DNA of 64,000 nucleotides, from contig LLCB01000161.1 in assembly GCA_001414345.1 (NCBI GenBank), forward strand, positions 1 to 64,000, written 5' to 3'. A model generated the notes under the pieces. That model was not told the origin of the DNA and did not search any database. It was given only the letters and a program-made list of their open reading frames with translations. This stretch comes from Hymenoscyphus infarciens (taxonomy: Eukaryota > Ascomycota > Leotiomycetes > Helotiales > Helotiaceae). The translations under genes were made by a program, and so were the position numbers. Every line of letters begins with the position of its first letter. Position 1 is the first letter of the stretch. Shown here in pieces: positions 32,269-43,661 of this stretch.

Positions 32269-34545
32269 ATGGTCCCCTCCTCCTCTGCAATTCGAGCATA
32301 CTCCTCCTCCTCCTCCTCCTCCTACTCGATGCGACAGCACTTGAACCGGCAACTGCGCCCACGACTTCAATGTCGGCACGCCACGCGCACCAGGCCATTC
32401 TCCACAGCGCCATCACGATGGAGTCTCAACTCTGGCAATCGAGAACTCGGTGTGCCGTCTCAACCATGGGGGCGACTTCATAACTCAACATTTGGACATC
32501 GATGCAAGGCGGCGAGTATCCTAGCGACCGATCTCAAGGCCTACGAAAGGATGTGCTTGGATCGTAATTATCCAGCTGCGGCAAAATACCCAGGAGAAAT
32601 CAATCGACTTCGTCAAATACAAAGGGAAAACGCCCCTTCACAGCACTATATCGCTGAACGATACAAGGCCGTGCAGTACTTGTTAAAAAGAATCGCTTCC
32701 AAACAGGAACCTGAGGATACTTGGTTGCGGGATGCCTCACGACCAGCGAGAACGGGGCTTGCGGAGATGACAACAGAGCAGCTATTGGAGGAGGCAAAAT
32801 CTTTGAAAGAGGAAGTAACTGGAATGAAAGAATATCTCCGTACAATCCAGTGGGAAGTCGATAGACTATGGAAGTCCCTCCCGAACATCATCAGTCCCGA
32901 GACACCTCGAGGCAAATTTCCGAAAGTCGTTGGCTATATCAATGATCATCCCAAGGAAAGTCCTTCTTATAGTGCTCGCTCTCACACCGTGATTGGGGAG
33001 GAACTTGAACTTCTTGACTTCACTATGGCAGGAGTAACTGCGGGATGGGGATGGTACTACCTGTTGAATGAAGCCGCGCAGCTGGAACAGGCCCTCATAC
33101 AATACGCTCTCTCCGTGGCGAGAAAAGGTGGTTGGGGAGTTGTTTCTCCGCCAAGTATGGTGTACAGCGAAATTTCCTCATCATGCGGTTTCCAACCTCG
33201 AGATCAGAATGGGGAGCAGCAAGTCTACAGTATTCAAAAGAGCATCAAGGACGAGAAAAAGCCCGAGCGAAGTCTTGCTGGTACTTCTGAGATACCGCTA
33301 GCGGCCATGTTGGCTAGCCGTGCAATTTCTCCGCAAAATCTACCAAAGAAGCATGTGGCAGTATCACGATGCTACCGAGCAGAGGCAGGAGCGAGGGGCC
33401 TTGGCTCAAAGGGGTTGTATAGAGTTCACGAGTTCACAAAGGTGGAAATGTTTGCCTGGACCTACCCAACCGATGAAGCATCCACGGCCGTTTTTGATGA
33501 AATCCATAGAATTCAGATCGAGATCCTCACTTCACTTGGTCTCCATTGCCGTATTCTCGAAATGCCCAGTGGAGACCTAGGCGCCTCCGCAACGAGAAAA
33601 CGAGACATAGAGGCTTTTTTCCCTTCCCGCTCCATGGATCAAGGTTTCGGGGAGGTTACTAGCGTCAGCACCTGTACAGACTACCAGAGTGCAGCACTTT
33701 CTACCGTTGTAGAGGGCTTGGAAAAGGCGGTAATACCAGACCAGAGTGAGAGACTAGATGCAGATACGGACGGGGCGGGGAGGATCAAAACACCCCAGTC
33801 AAAACATCCCTTTACTGTAAACGGAACAGCACTTGCAGTACCGAGGGTACTCGCTGCAATTCTAGAGAATGGTTGGAATGAGGAGAAACGTGAGGTGGCT
33901 ATCCCAGAATGTCTCTGGCCGTGGATGGATGGTGTGAAGGTCATTTCTTCGAAACGAACGACCATCGAGGATATTATACCGGCGGCAGCCGTGGAGGATC
34001 CACTTCTATCAGTGGATAATGATATCCCCAGCGGATCCCAGGAGGACCAGCTGGTGGAAACAATCAAAGAGGACGAGTCACTTTTGGAGAAAGAAACAAC
34101 CACATTTGGTGAATTCGAGGAAAGCGAAGTGACCGGTGGCAGTGAGGAGGATCCGACTGCAAGACTGGAAGTCAATGAGATGCCTATTGAGTCCCAAGAC
34201 CCCGTTTCTGTAGTCGAGGAGGATGAATTGTCTGGTGAAGCCCCGGAAAATCAACCAATTAGTAACACCCAAACTGAAGAGGCTTCTTCCTCTGCGGAGC
34301 GATCAGATGGCGATGAGATTAGTCAAGAGAAAGATAGCGAGGTGTCCTCATCAGTTGAGGTCCTTGAAGATATCTCGTCCGTTGGTACCCAGGCAGATGA
34401 GGCCACCCAATCAGCCAAGGAGCCTTCCCAGGATGAGAATGTTCCGCCAAATGAAAATCAGACCACCGAGGAAACCCAGCCATCTGAAGAAACCGAAAAC
34501 GAGTCAAAACCCAAATCAATGTTCTCGAGATTTCTTGGTCGATGA
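32269..34545 (+). CDS. DIA4: mitochondrial seryl-tRNA synthetase with acidic C-terminal extension
   Basis: Single exon of 758 residues. The first ATG in the frame is at 32269. The N-terminus is Ser/Arg-rich with no acidic residues for about 50 positions (MVPSSSAIRAYSSSSSSSYS, then RPRLQCRHATRTRPFS), a mitochondrial presequence. Class II synthetase features follow: an N-terminal long helical arm (about 100-195), motif 2 VAVSRCYRAEAGARGLGSKG with LYRVHEFTKVEMF, and motif 3 region FTVNGTALAVPRVLAAILEN ending in the PECLWPWM segment typical of fungal mitochondrial SerRS. It charges mitochondrial tRNA-Ser. The core ends near residue 575; about 185 more residues form an acidic, Glu/Ser/Gln-rich low-complexity tail ending KPKSMFSRFLGR, which normal SerRS proteins lack. 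No frameshift or intron separates the tail from the core. Confidence 0.9.
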   Translation: MVPSSSAIRAYSSSSSSSYSMRQHLNRQLRPRLQCRHATRTRPFSTAPSRWSLNSGNRELGVPSQPWGRLHNSTFGHRCKAASILATDLKAYERMCLDRNYPAAAKYPGEINRLRQIQRENAPSQHYIAERYKAVQYLLKRIASKQEPEDTWLRDASRPARTGLAEMTTEQLLEEAKSLKEEVTGMKEYLRTIQWEVDRLWKSLPNIISPETPRGKFPKVVGYINDHPKESPSYSARSHTVIGEELELLDFTMAGVTAGWGWYYLLNEAAQLEQALIQYALSVARKGGWGVVSPPSMVYSEISSSCGFQPRDQNGEQQVYSIQKSIKDEKKPERSLAGTSEIPLAAMLASRAISPQNLPKKHVAVSRCYRAEAGARGLGSKGLYRVHEFTKVEMFAWTYPTDEASTAVFDEIHRIQIEILTSLGLHCRILEMPSGDLGASATRKRDIEAFFPSRSMDQGFGEVTSVSTCTDYQSAALSTVVEGLEKAVIPDQSERLDADTDGAGRIKTPQSKHPFTVNGTALAVPRVLAAILENGWNEEKREVAIPECLWPWMDGVKVISSKRTTIEDIIPAAAVEDPLLSVDNDIPSGSQEDQLVETIKEDESLLEKETTTFGEFEESEVTGGSEEDPTARLEVNEMPIESQDPVSVVEEDELSGEAPENQPISNTQTEEASSSAERSDGDEISQEKDSEVSSSVEVLEDISSVGTQADEATQSAKEPSQDENVPPNENQTTEETQPSEETENESKPKSMFSRFLGR

Positions 34546-34735
34546 AGCGCAAATCCTTATGATGGGAGTGCCGAGTCGAAGAGGAGTTGTATGATTGGTG
34601 TATATTAGTAGCGCTTCAAAGTCTAGGGGTCTGTGGAACATAAATCTCAAAAAGGTATGATAATTGTAGTAATATGGATTGGGTTGCACTACTAGAGCGA
34701 AAACAAAAGTTTGGAGTTTTAGATACCGAGATACC
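34546..34735. other. convergent intergenic spacer
   Basis: Short spacer between the SerRS stop and the end of the broken reductase gene. No feature. Confidence 0.4.
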
Positions 34736-35983
34736 CTAGATGTAGATTATGGAAATTTGTATACCAGTCCTGAACCTACTCACGCTCTCGCTTACAGCAA
34801 GCTGAACGTACTGACCAACTAAATCCTCGATCGTCTCTTCGCATTTCCACCCGAATACTTCCTCTGTGGCACTAATATCGATACTCCATTTTTGGGTCGG
34901 CAATCCACCTCCCAACTTCAAAACTCCTTTCTCCACCGCTTCTGGGAAGTTTCTCTTGGCGACTGCGATTCCGTCATTCCACTCTATTCCTTGAGGTCCG
35001 TCGCTGTTGAGGATGTAGTCTTGGTTCCCCCCGATTCGGACATTGAGGGCATCAACATGTGCCTTGGCAACATCCTCCACATGAACTGGGACACCTACTA
35101 GAGGGGGACACCTACTAGAGGGGATTCAATTTTGGTTCCGAGAATCGGTGCCATCGCCAACCTACGGGTGTTGAAGAGGACATCTGAAGCTTCAGTCGCC
35201 AGGGCATCGGGACCGATGACGACGGAGGGAAGGAGCTGGATGATTTCAAAGTGGGAGTTGGGGTGTGTTAAGGTGTAGGTGTGGACTGCAATGCGGGAAA
35301 GGGCTTTCGAGGCCCAGTATGCTTCCATAGAGATACTGTAGAGTGCTGTCGGGTTGGTGTTTAGATCTTTTGAGGTGTAGGTTTTGGTATTTGGGGATGA
35401 GAGCCATTCAAAGGGGATGAGTGTTACGGCCGAGGAGGTGATGATTACTCGCTTGATGGTGGGGGTGTTTCCTGCTGTAGTGAGGATGGCGACTGTGAGT
35501 ATGAGAGCGGGGGAGACGATGTCGTTCTCGTAGTCTGTTGTCTGGGGGTTGAGTTAGTAGGGATTCGGTTGGAAACTTACCTCGACTGCTAATGGAGAAG
35601 TGAGGTGCAAGATTCCAGTCACTCCATTGAGGTTACTCGCGAGGGCTTTGGGGTCAGCCATTGTTGGAATTATGGCGAAGCTCAATTGGTTGAGATGCGG
35701 TTGCGCTCTTTCGTGAGATTGGAGTTTGGCAATTTGCTCTTGCTTTCTGACGGCGGCTCGGACGTTGTAGCCGGCTTCTAAGGCGAGGATCATGGTTTGG
35801 AAACCAATGTAGCCGGAGACACCTGTGATCTAGGAGAAATGTAAAATCCCATAACATTCGATACAAGTATCCAGCTTGAAAATTGCAACTTAAATTATCC
35901 CTACGGCATCGATTTTTCATCCTTCTATTCAACTGAAATACATAAGGTCTTACTAACGAAATCGACGCCAGGCAAGAATCCAT
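34736..35983 (-). pseudogene. NAD(P)-dependent reductase/epimerase (Gre2-like) broken by a 17 bp tandem duplication
   Basis: Exon 1 35983-35954 and exon 2 35829-35581, then exon 3 from 35541. Introns have good signals (donors GTAAGA, GTAAGT; branch ACTAAC). The product is an extended short-chain dehydrogenase: Rossmann motif ITGVSGYIGFQT, then VRAAVRKQEQ, GILHLTSPL, VIITSSAVTLIPFEW and the active-site motif with Tyr and Lys in SMEAYWASKALSR. This resembles Gre2/ketoreductase and cinnamoyl-CoA-reductase-like proteins. At 35084-35117 the coding strand carries the unit CCCTCTAGTAGGTGTCC twice in tandem, which shifts frame and gives an immediate TAG. The frame after the repeat (VEDVAKAHVDALNV, DYILNSDGPQGIEWNDGI) is plainly the rest of the gene. 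So it is a recent null, or a sequence error. The last few residues may also be changed by a donor GTGAGT at about 34780. Confidence 0.75.
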
Positions 35984-36439
35984 GTTCAGCACACCTTGTC
36001 TCATATTTCAATATACGAACACCTTTTATCAAATCCCTTCAAACACTCCGGCCTTGCTGGGTCGTCAATCTCCTTTCATTGAAACACAGGATTCGAGACT
36101 TGGGGAAAAATCCCTAACACGTTATATGCTCCTTGAGAATATTCGCTCGTGTCTCGTGATGTTTTCACAGCCGAACTCCTTTCCTCCATACATTCATCAT
36201 TCTGCTTTTGAAGTTACGAGTGCGCAACGAAGTTCAGAAGTTGTGAATTAGGAAGTGGAAGGAGGGACATCAAAGTCCGAATCGCTACATATCTGTTGTA
36301 ACATCGCGATGTTATATATCAACAACACTGAATCAACATCGACTTCACATTGGGAGGAAATAAGTAAAGAACGAGAACGAATGAACAAAGCAGTAAGCTC
36401 AGAAGTTCTTCTTTACAACAAATATCTCCTCAAATAGAT
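35984..36439. other. intergenic region between two damaged genes
   Basis: Short chance ORFs only. It would contain the promoter of the broken reductase on its left side. Nothing recognisable otherwise. Confidence 0.4.
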
Positions 36440-37160
36440 AGCTGACACATCGAGTAGCACACAACAAACACCGCCTCCGAAGTCCTTGCCATGCTCCAAG
36501 CAAGAACCACATACGTGATCCTCCGAATATTCTCAAAGGAAACTTTTAGTATAGACTTCGGCAGCAACCTAATCGAAACAATGACTATGACACTTCCCAT
36601 CCCCATTCTACTGAAAACCCTCTTACTAAATTTCCCAAGAAAATAGCAATACATTCCGTAAATCCAGGCTTCCTGTGTACCGGTGAAGTGATGGATCACC
36701 GCCCTCAATGGCATGAATGGATCCTCATGGAATCAAAACGACGGTTTGCTTTCCCCCAACCCCCACCCAAGTCACGTCTACTAAAAACAACCCCCTTAGA
36801 ACAATAACCCCCCTCTTCCTCCTCCATCTCCTCTTCGAAATCAATCCCGGTCAATGAGCCAAAGCACTAGCAGGCATCTCATTACTGCCCCTGCCAGCTC
36901 CAAAATCGCTATGGGAAGCCAAAACCGAGAAGGAGTGGAGCGAGGAATACGATGCTTTACTGAGGAGTAGAGAAGAGAGGAGATATCTAAATTATGCGGA
37001 TATGTTGTACTTAGGACAAGGAGGTCGTACTGATGATCCGAGGAGGAAAGTTTTGAATCGTTGGATGGTACTGTAGGTTTAGATTCATTTGGGATTGTTG
37101 TTATAATGGCTGCTACAACATTGTGAAACGGAGGAAGGATAGCGATGTCAGAGACAAAAG
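36440..37160 (+). pseudogene. relic of a fungal transcription-factor C-terminal region
   Basis: Plus-strand reading gives protein-like but interrupted sequence. At about 36470-36750 it holds ASEVLAMLQARTTYVILRIF and PQWHEWILMESKRR; at about 36835-37075 it holds LFEINPGQ, a TGA, then LLPLPAPKSLWEAKTEKEWS and LNYADMLYLGQGG; then, after a frame change, DSFGIVVIMAATTL and another stop. Conserved pieces such as the Trp-glutamate-Ser-Lys-Arg-Arg run and the LPLPAPKSLWEA motif remind me of the C-terminal regulatory part of fungal C2H2-type transcription factors; I cannot name the member. The TGA after NPGQ could come from CGA by C-to-T. No zinc finger or N-terminal exon is visible upstream, so the relic is also truncated. 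The minus-strand ORF at 36430-36714 is its shadow. Confidence 0.5.
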
Positions 37161-37463
37161 TACTTGAAACAATTACTTCACAAGAATCTAACAACGGGAA
37201 TAGAAGAGAGAAAAGTAATAAATTAACAAAGTCGCTAAGACGCTATTTCATTCCATCATTACCTGATATTTCACACTACTCCATCCCATCTTCCATGCTG
37301 CCCAGTCCACCCATCCATCCATCCCAAAAGTATCTCCAGGACTTGCAAAAAAAGATAACACCAGCAACAAAAGTAATATTTACAAGTAATAATCCGACAT
37401 ACCAGCGTCCGAAAAAGAAACAAACATGAAATAAAGTATTTTCCCACGCTCGCTCACTCACTC
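37161..37463. other. 3' flank of the large coiled-coil gene
   Basis: About 300 bp with short ORFs only; a small ccatccatcc repeat at about 37308-37323. Probably the 3' untranslated region of the minus-strand gene ending at 37464. Confidence 0.4.
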
Positions 37464-40400
37464 TCACGCAGCGGCAGCTTCCTCATCGTAAAGAACTATC
37501 TGCGCCGGATCATCCTCCGTGATAGTATCTCCTGTAACATGGCTTTCCGTATCTCCATCCATGCTACCCGTCCACTCGGTTCCCTCATCAATGATACTTT
37601 CACTAAGGCCTGTACCCGTACTTGTCAAGATGGTAGTTCCTCGACTGGTACGTCGGTCACCATCGCTTTGTTGTTCGGGATCACTGAGCTCGTCCTCTTC
37701 GCTCTCCTTGAGCGCCAAGTTCTCCTTGTTCAAATCACCGTATTTCTTGATCGCAGTTCCACCCCAACTTGTCTTTCGAAGGGCACCTGATCCTCCGGCA
37801 GCTTTGACACTATGACTGCGTTTCATGCCTCCAGGCATACTGTTTGCCATGCCACCTGTGGGTACGTTGTGGGTGATTTGATTGAGCGAGAGAATGCGGC
37901 GGGAGGCTCCTCCAGCGGGATTCTTAATGGGAACCTTCATCAAGGCGCGATTTCCATTCATCGCCATATTGACGGCACTTTGAGTTACATTGCTTGTGCG
38001 TGATGCTTTTGAAGTGTTTCGCGTTGCAGTTGTCGCAATGGACCCAGTGGTCGAGGTGGCATGACTTGGAACTCGTTTTCGACTCATCGCATCACGACCC
38101 TTGGTGTTGGACTTGGACAAAAGGAAAGCCCGGGAGTGGTCAATGACACCTTCCAAGATACGACGCTCCAATTGTGCAGCTCTTGCTTCCATTTCATGAA
38201 GTTCTTCCCGTCGAATTCGCAACGCGGTTTCAAGCCCTGAAACATCAGCGGAAAGTTTCATCTTTTTTGAGGAAAGATCTTCTTGTTCGGCCTTCAAAGT
38301 CGTTACGGATTCCTTCAGCTGCATTTCTTCCTCTCGAAGACCTACAACCGTAGCTTCGACTTGTTCCTTCTGGGAAATTCTTTTCTCGAGCGCGATTGTG
38401 GCAGCCTCAACCGCCTTTTCCTTGTCTTCGTGATCATCAGCGATGCGTTGAGTTTGTGCAGATACAAATTCAGATACTTCGGCTGCAGTTTGCAAGACTT
38501 TTTGGTGTATTTGATCTAGCATGTCCAACTGGGAAAAGGACTTTCCAGCGGCTTGCATATGGTCAACCAGCTTGTCCAGTTTCTCGTGAACTGGGGCATC
38601 ATCGTACTTCTCAACTTGAGGCGGTTCGATAGGAAGAGGGATTTCCACGGGTGGTGGAGGTGGAGGTATTTCTGCAATCTTCTCTTGAATTGTCGTGGTT
38701 GATGTCTTGGAGTGCTCGTAATGTTGACCAACAAGGAGCAAAACTTCTTTGATGGATTCAAGAATCTGGGGATTGTATTCCGTGACATGACCCTGCACTC
38801 CCTCAATTGCAGCAATGCTCTTAAAAACTTGCTCACGAGTAAGCTGGTGCTCGGTTTTCGCGTCGGCATGAGTTTCTTCGACTCTTGTAAAAGTATCCTC
38901 AACACGGTTGAACACTGTCTTTGATGCTTCATCCATCTTTTCGACGGAATCAGTCAAAGTTACACCGAGAGTATCGACCAACAATTTGAGTTCTTCGGCC
39001 ACAGCCTTGGTGCCCAGCATTGCAGCTTCGACTTCAGCAGTCTTCTCCTCGCCTGCCTTTGCCTTAGCTTCTGCAGTTAACTCTGCATCGTCATATTTTG
39101 TCATCAACTCGTTGAACTTTTCGTCGAGCTTAGCGTCAAACTTATCCCAGGTGGTCTGAAACTTCTCATCTGCATCGAGCTTAGAGCCAACAACGCCAGC
39201 ATTCGACTTTTCGAATTCTGTCTTGACCATTTCGAACATCTTCTTAATGTCATCAGTCACGGTGGCATTTTGGCCGACTGTTTCTCCCATGCTTTCGAGA
39301 AATTTGCCGAGAGTCTCAATACTAGAGGATCCTTCTTCCATCTTCTCCCTAATGGCCTCTTTGAATTCTTCAAGGAAGCTTTTGATCTCTGATACTCTTT
39401 CACCTACTCCAACAGTCTCTGCTTGTCGTTCTTCGAAGGATTTTGCGTTGGATTCGGCATGAGTTTCAATTCGACCATTGAACTCCTTTACCATATCTCC
39501 CAGATTCTTCAAATCGCCCTTTGATGCAAGGTCGGCGATGTCTGGCAGCACTCTTTGCTCTATGGCAGCTTTGACATCCAGAACGACAGCCTCAACTGCT
39601 TCCACGTCCGTCTTGGTTACCTTTTCAAGATTCTCTTCCTCCTTTTCCATACGCTGCTTCATTTCGTCCAATCCTTCAACAACACCGCGAAGCAAACCTT
39701 CCACCATACTAATGTCATCCGTCTTAGTAACGTCTTCCAGATGGGTTCTCAATTCTGTTAGATCTTCCCGGGTCTCAAATAGCAGTGCCTCAACAGCATC
39801 AAGATGCTCCTTCTTGACCGTCTGCTCTGGATCTATGTCGTCTATCTTGGCTTTCGTATTTCTAAGAAGTGTTTCGATAGCCTCAATATCTTCTCGCGTG
39901 ATATTGTCCTCATCAGGCGTGCGTTCACGATTCAACATGTCAGCAACTGACTCTTGGACAGTGGCAAGCTTCTCCTCGACACTTAAAAGGTCATCTTTTG
40001 ACAACGATCCAGGAGCTGGCTCTGAGGGAGGTGGGGGCATTGATTCAAGCGATTCTACCTTGATCCGTAACTGGGTAATCAAAACCTCCAGGTTTTCAAT
40101 GTCGTTTCGCTTCAAGCCCTCTTGGGTGCTCTCAGCAGCGACAACAGCACGATCGTTGACTTCAGCCACAGCTCTTTCTCCGTAGCCATTCTCGCGAAGA
40201 CGATCAATATCGGCCCGTACACCCTCCAGACCTGCCTTCAAAGTGTCCAAGATTTCGTAATTGACGGTCATATCGACAGGTTTGTTGTGTACTTTCTCGA
40301 CCTCTACACGCAATCCAGTAAGACCATCGTGTAAAGCGTCAAGTATTTCACTGGTACTGGAGAGAACACTTTCATTGGGATTGTCCCGAGGTCGGTCCAT

Positions 40401-43400
40401 ATCGGCTCGAATGCTGTCAAGTCCATCCCTAAGAGCATCCAGAATCTCGTCTCTGTCGATATTTGCACCCGGGCGTACCAAAGAAGTAGCCATGGTTTCT
40501 CGGAGATGTTCCAACTCTCCACGTACAGTATCCATTGAAGTGTCCGGCTTGCTTGCCAGCAAAGCTTCAACATCGACACGAAGATTGCTGAAGCTCTCGT
40601 TGATACTTTCGAGTATCTCGTCTTTGCTGATGGGATTGGCGGCTCGATCAACGTACTTCTCAATTTCGCTACGGAGATTCTCAAATCCATCCTTTGAAGC
40701 ATCAAGCAGTTGCTCAGTATCTCTGCCAGTAGCCGAGACATTTTGCTTGGCCTCATCAGATACTGCCTTGAATTCTGCTTGCATGGAGTCCATCAGTTCC
40801 TGGAGGCGTTCAAGGACCTGCTCGCTCCATGGATCTCTCTGTAGAGGAGCTTCTCGGATGCCAGCCCGCACAGCATCGTACACATCATCACGATTAAGGG
40901 CACCGCCGACATCCCTACTCATAGCCATGGAGTTTGAGCCAAAATCGGAATTATTGAGGCCTTCTTTGATGGCGTCGAGAATATCATCGCGGGTCATGGC
41001 GGGATCGGTTGAAGTGGAGGTAGATGTGGTTGGGAAATCGAAGATATGCAGTGCTTCAGTAACAATTTCAAGAAGTTCGTCGCGAGTAGTGGGAGCGTTT
41101 GGAAAATCGAAACCATCGAGGCCCTCTCTCACGGTATCAAGAATATCATCGCGTGACGGAGTATGTTCAGTAAAGTCGAACGTGTGAAGACCTTCCTTAA
41201 CGGCATCAAGCACATCATCACGGGTTACGCTGGATTCGACATCGTGATTTGCTGTTGTTGTTGGGAAATCAAACGTGTGAAGACCTTCCTTGACGGCATC
41301 CAGCATATCATCTCGAGTCACATTACCACCAACATCACGACTGAGTGCTGTCGTGCTGGCAGCGAAATCGAAAGAATGTAAACCTTCTTGGACTGCGTGG
41401 AGCATGTCTTCCCGGGTAACTTCGGGCTCTCTTGGCTCAGGCATAGGTGCTGCTGGGAACTCGAACTCTTCGAGGCATTCTCGAACCGCGTCAAGAATTT
41501 CCTCTCGTGAAAGGCTGGCCTCGGTTTCGACTCGTGGTGGGGAAAAGTGTTTAAGGCCTTCGACAACGGCCGTGAAGACTTCCTCTCGGGTGGCACCTCC
41601 GATATCTCGAGAATTATCCTGGGGAGCATACTCTTGAATTCCCTCCTTCAGACAAGCCAAAAGTTCCTCCCGCTCCAATCCAAAGTGTTGAAGCTCAATA
41701 TCAGGCTTGTAATTTTCCCAGGCTTCGCGAACAGCTTCAATTATATCATCCTTCCCTAGGTCGGGGGCTCTTGATTCCTGAGGCTTTTCGTTGACTGCAG
41801 CACGCATCGCGTTGTATATTTCCTGATAATCGACGGGGTTTCGTGTAACTGTAGAAGCAACTGATTGTCGACTATTTTCACGGAGTAATTCATCCATGTG
41901 TTGCTTCAACTCCTCCAGGCCGTCGTTGACAACACGAGCTATTTGGTTCTTCTCTGCGGCAAGATCCTTTGCCCCTGAATCTCTGCCGCTTGTTTGTTCC
42001 AGTTTTCGACCAATCTCACGACCCATACCTAAAACTTCTCCACGAAGTTCCCGAACCAGGGCCTTGACCTCTGCAGTGAGACCACCACCTTGTGCAACAC
42101 TGTCTTTGATTGTCCGGATAATTTTCATTAGGTCCTCATTAATGATATCTGATGCTCGGATACTCCCGGGACCTCTCTGGTTCTCCTTGTTTTGACCTGA
42201 TCCTAGAAGGGCGTCTACTCGTGAAGACATTTGTCCAGATCTTGGTTGGTCGAAATCCAGTTCCAAAGTAGGTGGGCCGTCGAAGCTAAAATTTCGGGAT
42301 CTATTACCAGTGTTTCCAGTTTTTTGGGTTACCATTGATTGAGGGGAGTTATCCTTCACAAATTGTAGCACTTCCTCGAGCTTCTTTGCTGTTGACGTAC
42401 CATCTTGTGATAAACGGTCTCCAACTTCCATCAGTCTAGCAACAAGATTTTCTTGGCCTTCTCTTGTTCCCATATCACGCAAAATCTTCTCGAGCAGAGC
42501 AACGCTGGCAGCATTTTCAACCCCAAAAGGACAAGGGCTTGCGACCGACTCTCTGTCCAGAGATGCAGCAAAACTATTAGGGCTTGGTATCCGTGGGAGG
42601 GAGAATGGTTTGATATTTTTCGTTCCGGATGAACTGTAAGCTTTCGTGTCCAGGTATAATCCTCCATTTGGATATAAAGCGCTCGAAGTCCGAGAACTGG
42701 ATTCCGAGAGGTTGCTGACAAGTTCTCTCAAGCTCTTCCGGATATCCTCATCCCTCGCGTTTGTAGCCTCCTTCAAACTTACAAGGTCGGTTGCATTATC
42801 CTTGCTCCGTCGGCTGAGTTGAGCCATTTCTCGTTGTAAGCTTGTGGCGATGCTGGTAAGACTGAGAATTTGATTTGATATCGCATCAAAAGTCTGTGGT
42901 GTACGAACGAGCGCCGTTGATCCGTTTGTGACATTCGACAGAGGCGCATCCACGTCCTTGCCCGCCATTGATTGTAAAGCGAGCATCGTTGCAGATTGTG
43001 GTGGTGTGTTTTCCCCCAATATACTCTGTGGAGGTCTTCTCAAAGAAGGGCGTACTGTCATCATGTCGCGAGTGGGTGTTTCTCGAGCAGGAGTTGGTGT
43101 GGTGGATCGTGGGGTATCTTCCTTCTCTGGGGACTTCTCTGGTGATATTCCTTCCAAGAAGAAGTCTTTACTTCCATGTGGAGTCGAGGGACGCTTCGAG
43201 GACTTCTCGGGCGAGTTAGGTGACGACAATGCTGAGCCACCTTCCAAAAAGCTACTCAGATCTCGTACATTGCCGGTTTGTAAGGATTGCATGCGCTTGT
43301 GGGCAGCTCCTCTAATCAGAGAACGCTCCGGTGAGGGTTCAATTCGTTTTGGGGCAGGATTCGTAATGTATGCACTTTCCCGCGCCTTTTCCGTCAATGC

Positions 43401-43661
43401 AGCGTGTGCAGATTTGATGGCGCTCGAGGTATTAGGTCGGGATGTGACAATTGGAGAGGATGGGTTCATAGGTAGTGGAGGAGGAGCTCGTTCGGGATCA
43501 GAACTATCCCACCTAGAAACGCGGTGTTAGTGCTGTTTTGGGGCAATAGAGGAAGCATCTTACATAGGGACTATTGCCCGGCTAGCATCTGTCGAGGGTG
43601 TATGCTGATGCCGGAGATATCTCTCGCTATCGCGCGAGCTATCACGTTCTACCGAAGGCAT
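37464..43661 (-). CDS. 2,048-residue coiled-coil protein with DD(I/M/V)LDAVKEGL repeats
   Basis: Two exons: 43661-43564 and 43512-37464; the 51 nt intron (donor GTAAGA, acceptor CTAG) splits a Met codon. The N-terminal 250 residues are disordered with many S/T-P sites (SPNSPEKSSKRPSTP, ISPEKSPEKEDTPR), apt for cyclin-dependent kinase. Residues of about 530-1150 hold a long array of related helical repeats of 25-45 residues: an Arg-Asp/Glu-Asp start, (I/M/V)LDAV(K/R)EGL, then often FDF (for example TRDDVLDAVKEGLHTFDF). A long coiled coil follows to about 1800, with a heptad-rich stretch before DHSRAFLLSKSNTKGRD. The C-terminus is basic, then acidic (EESEEDELSDPEQ-like). I recognise no enzyme domain. 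Such fungal proteins are often labelled chromosome-segregation ATPase-like, but no Walker motif is present, so a structural or scaffold role is more likely. Long plus-strand ORFs here (for example 40261-41187) are shadows. Confidence 0.85.

Noticed and set aside
36430..36714. Minus-strand ORF with hydrophobic segments (94 codons)
   Set aside because: The opposite strand shows better protein-like sequence with motifs of a regulator relic, so the minus frame is a shadow.
34546..37463. A secondary-metabolite or other gene cluster around the reductase and regulator relics
   Set aside because: Only two damaged genes, with no synthase, transporter or tailoring enzymes in the window; noted only as a speculative remnant.
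40261..41187. 308-codon plus-strand ORF rich in Ser and Arg
   Set aside because: Antisense to the repeat array of the large coiled-coil protein; periodic sequence follows from the sense-strand repeats.
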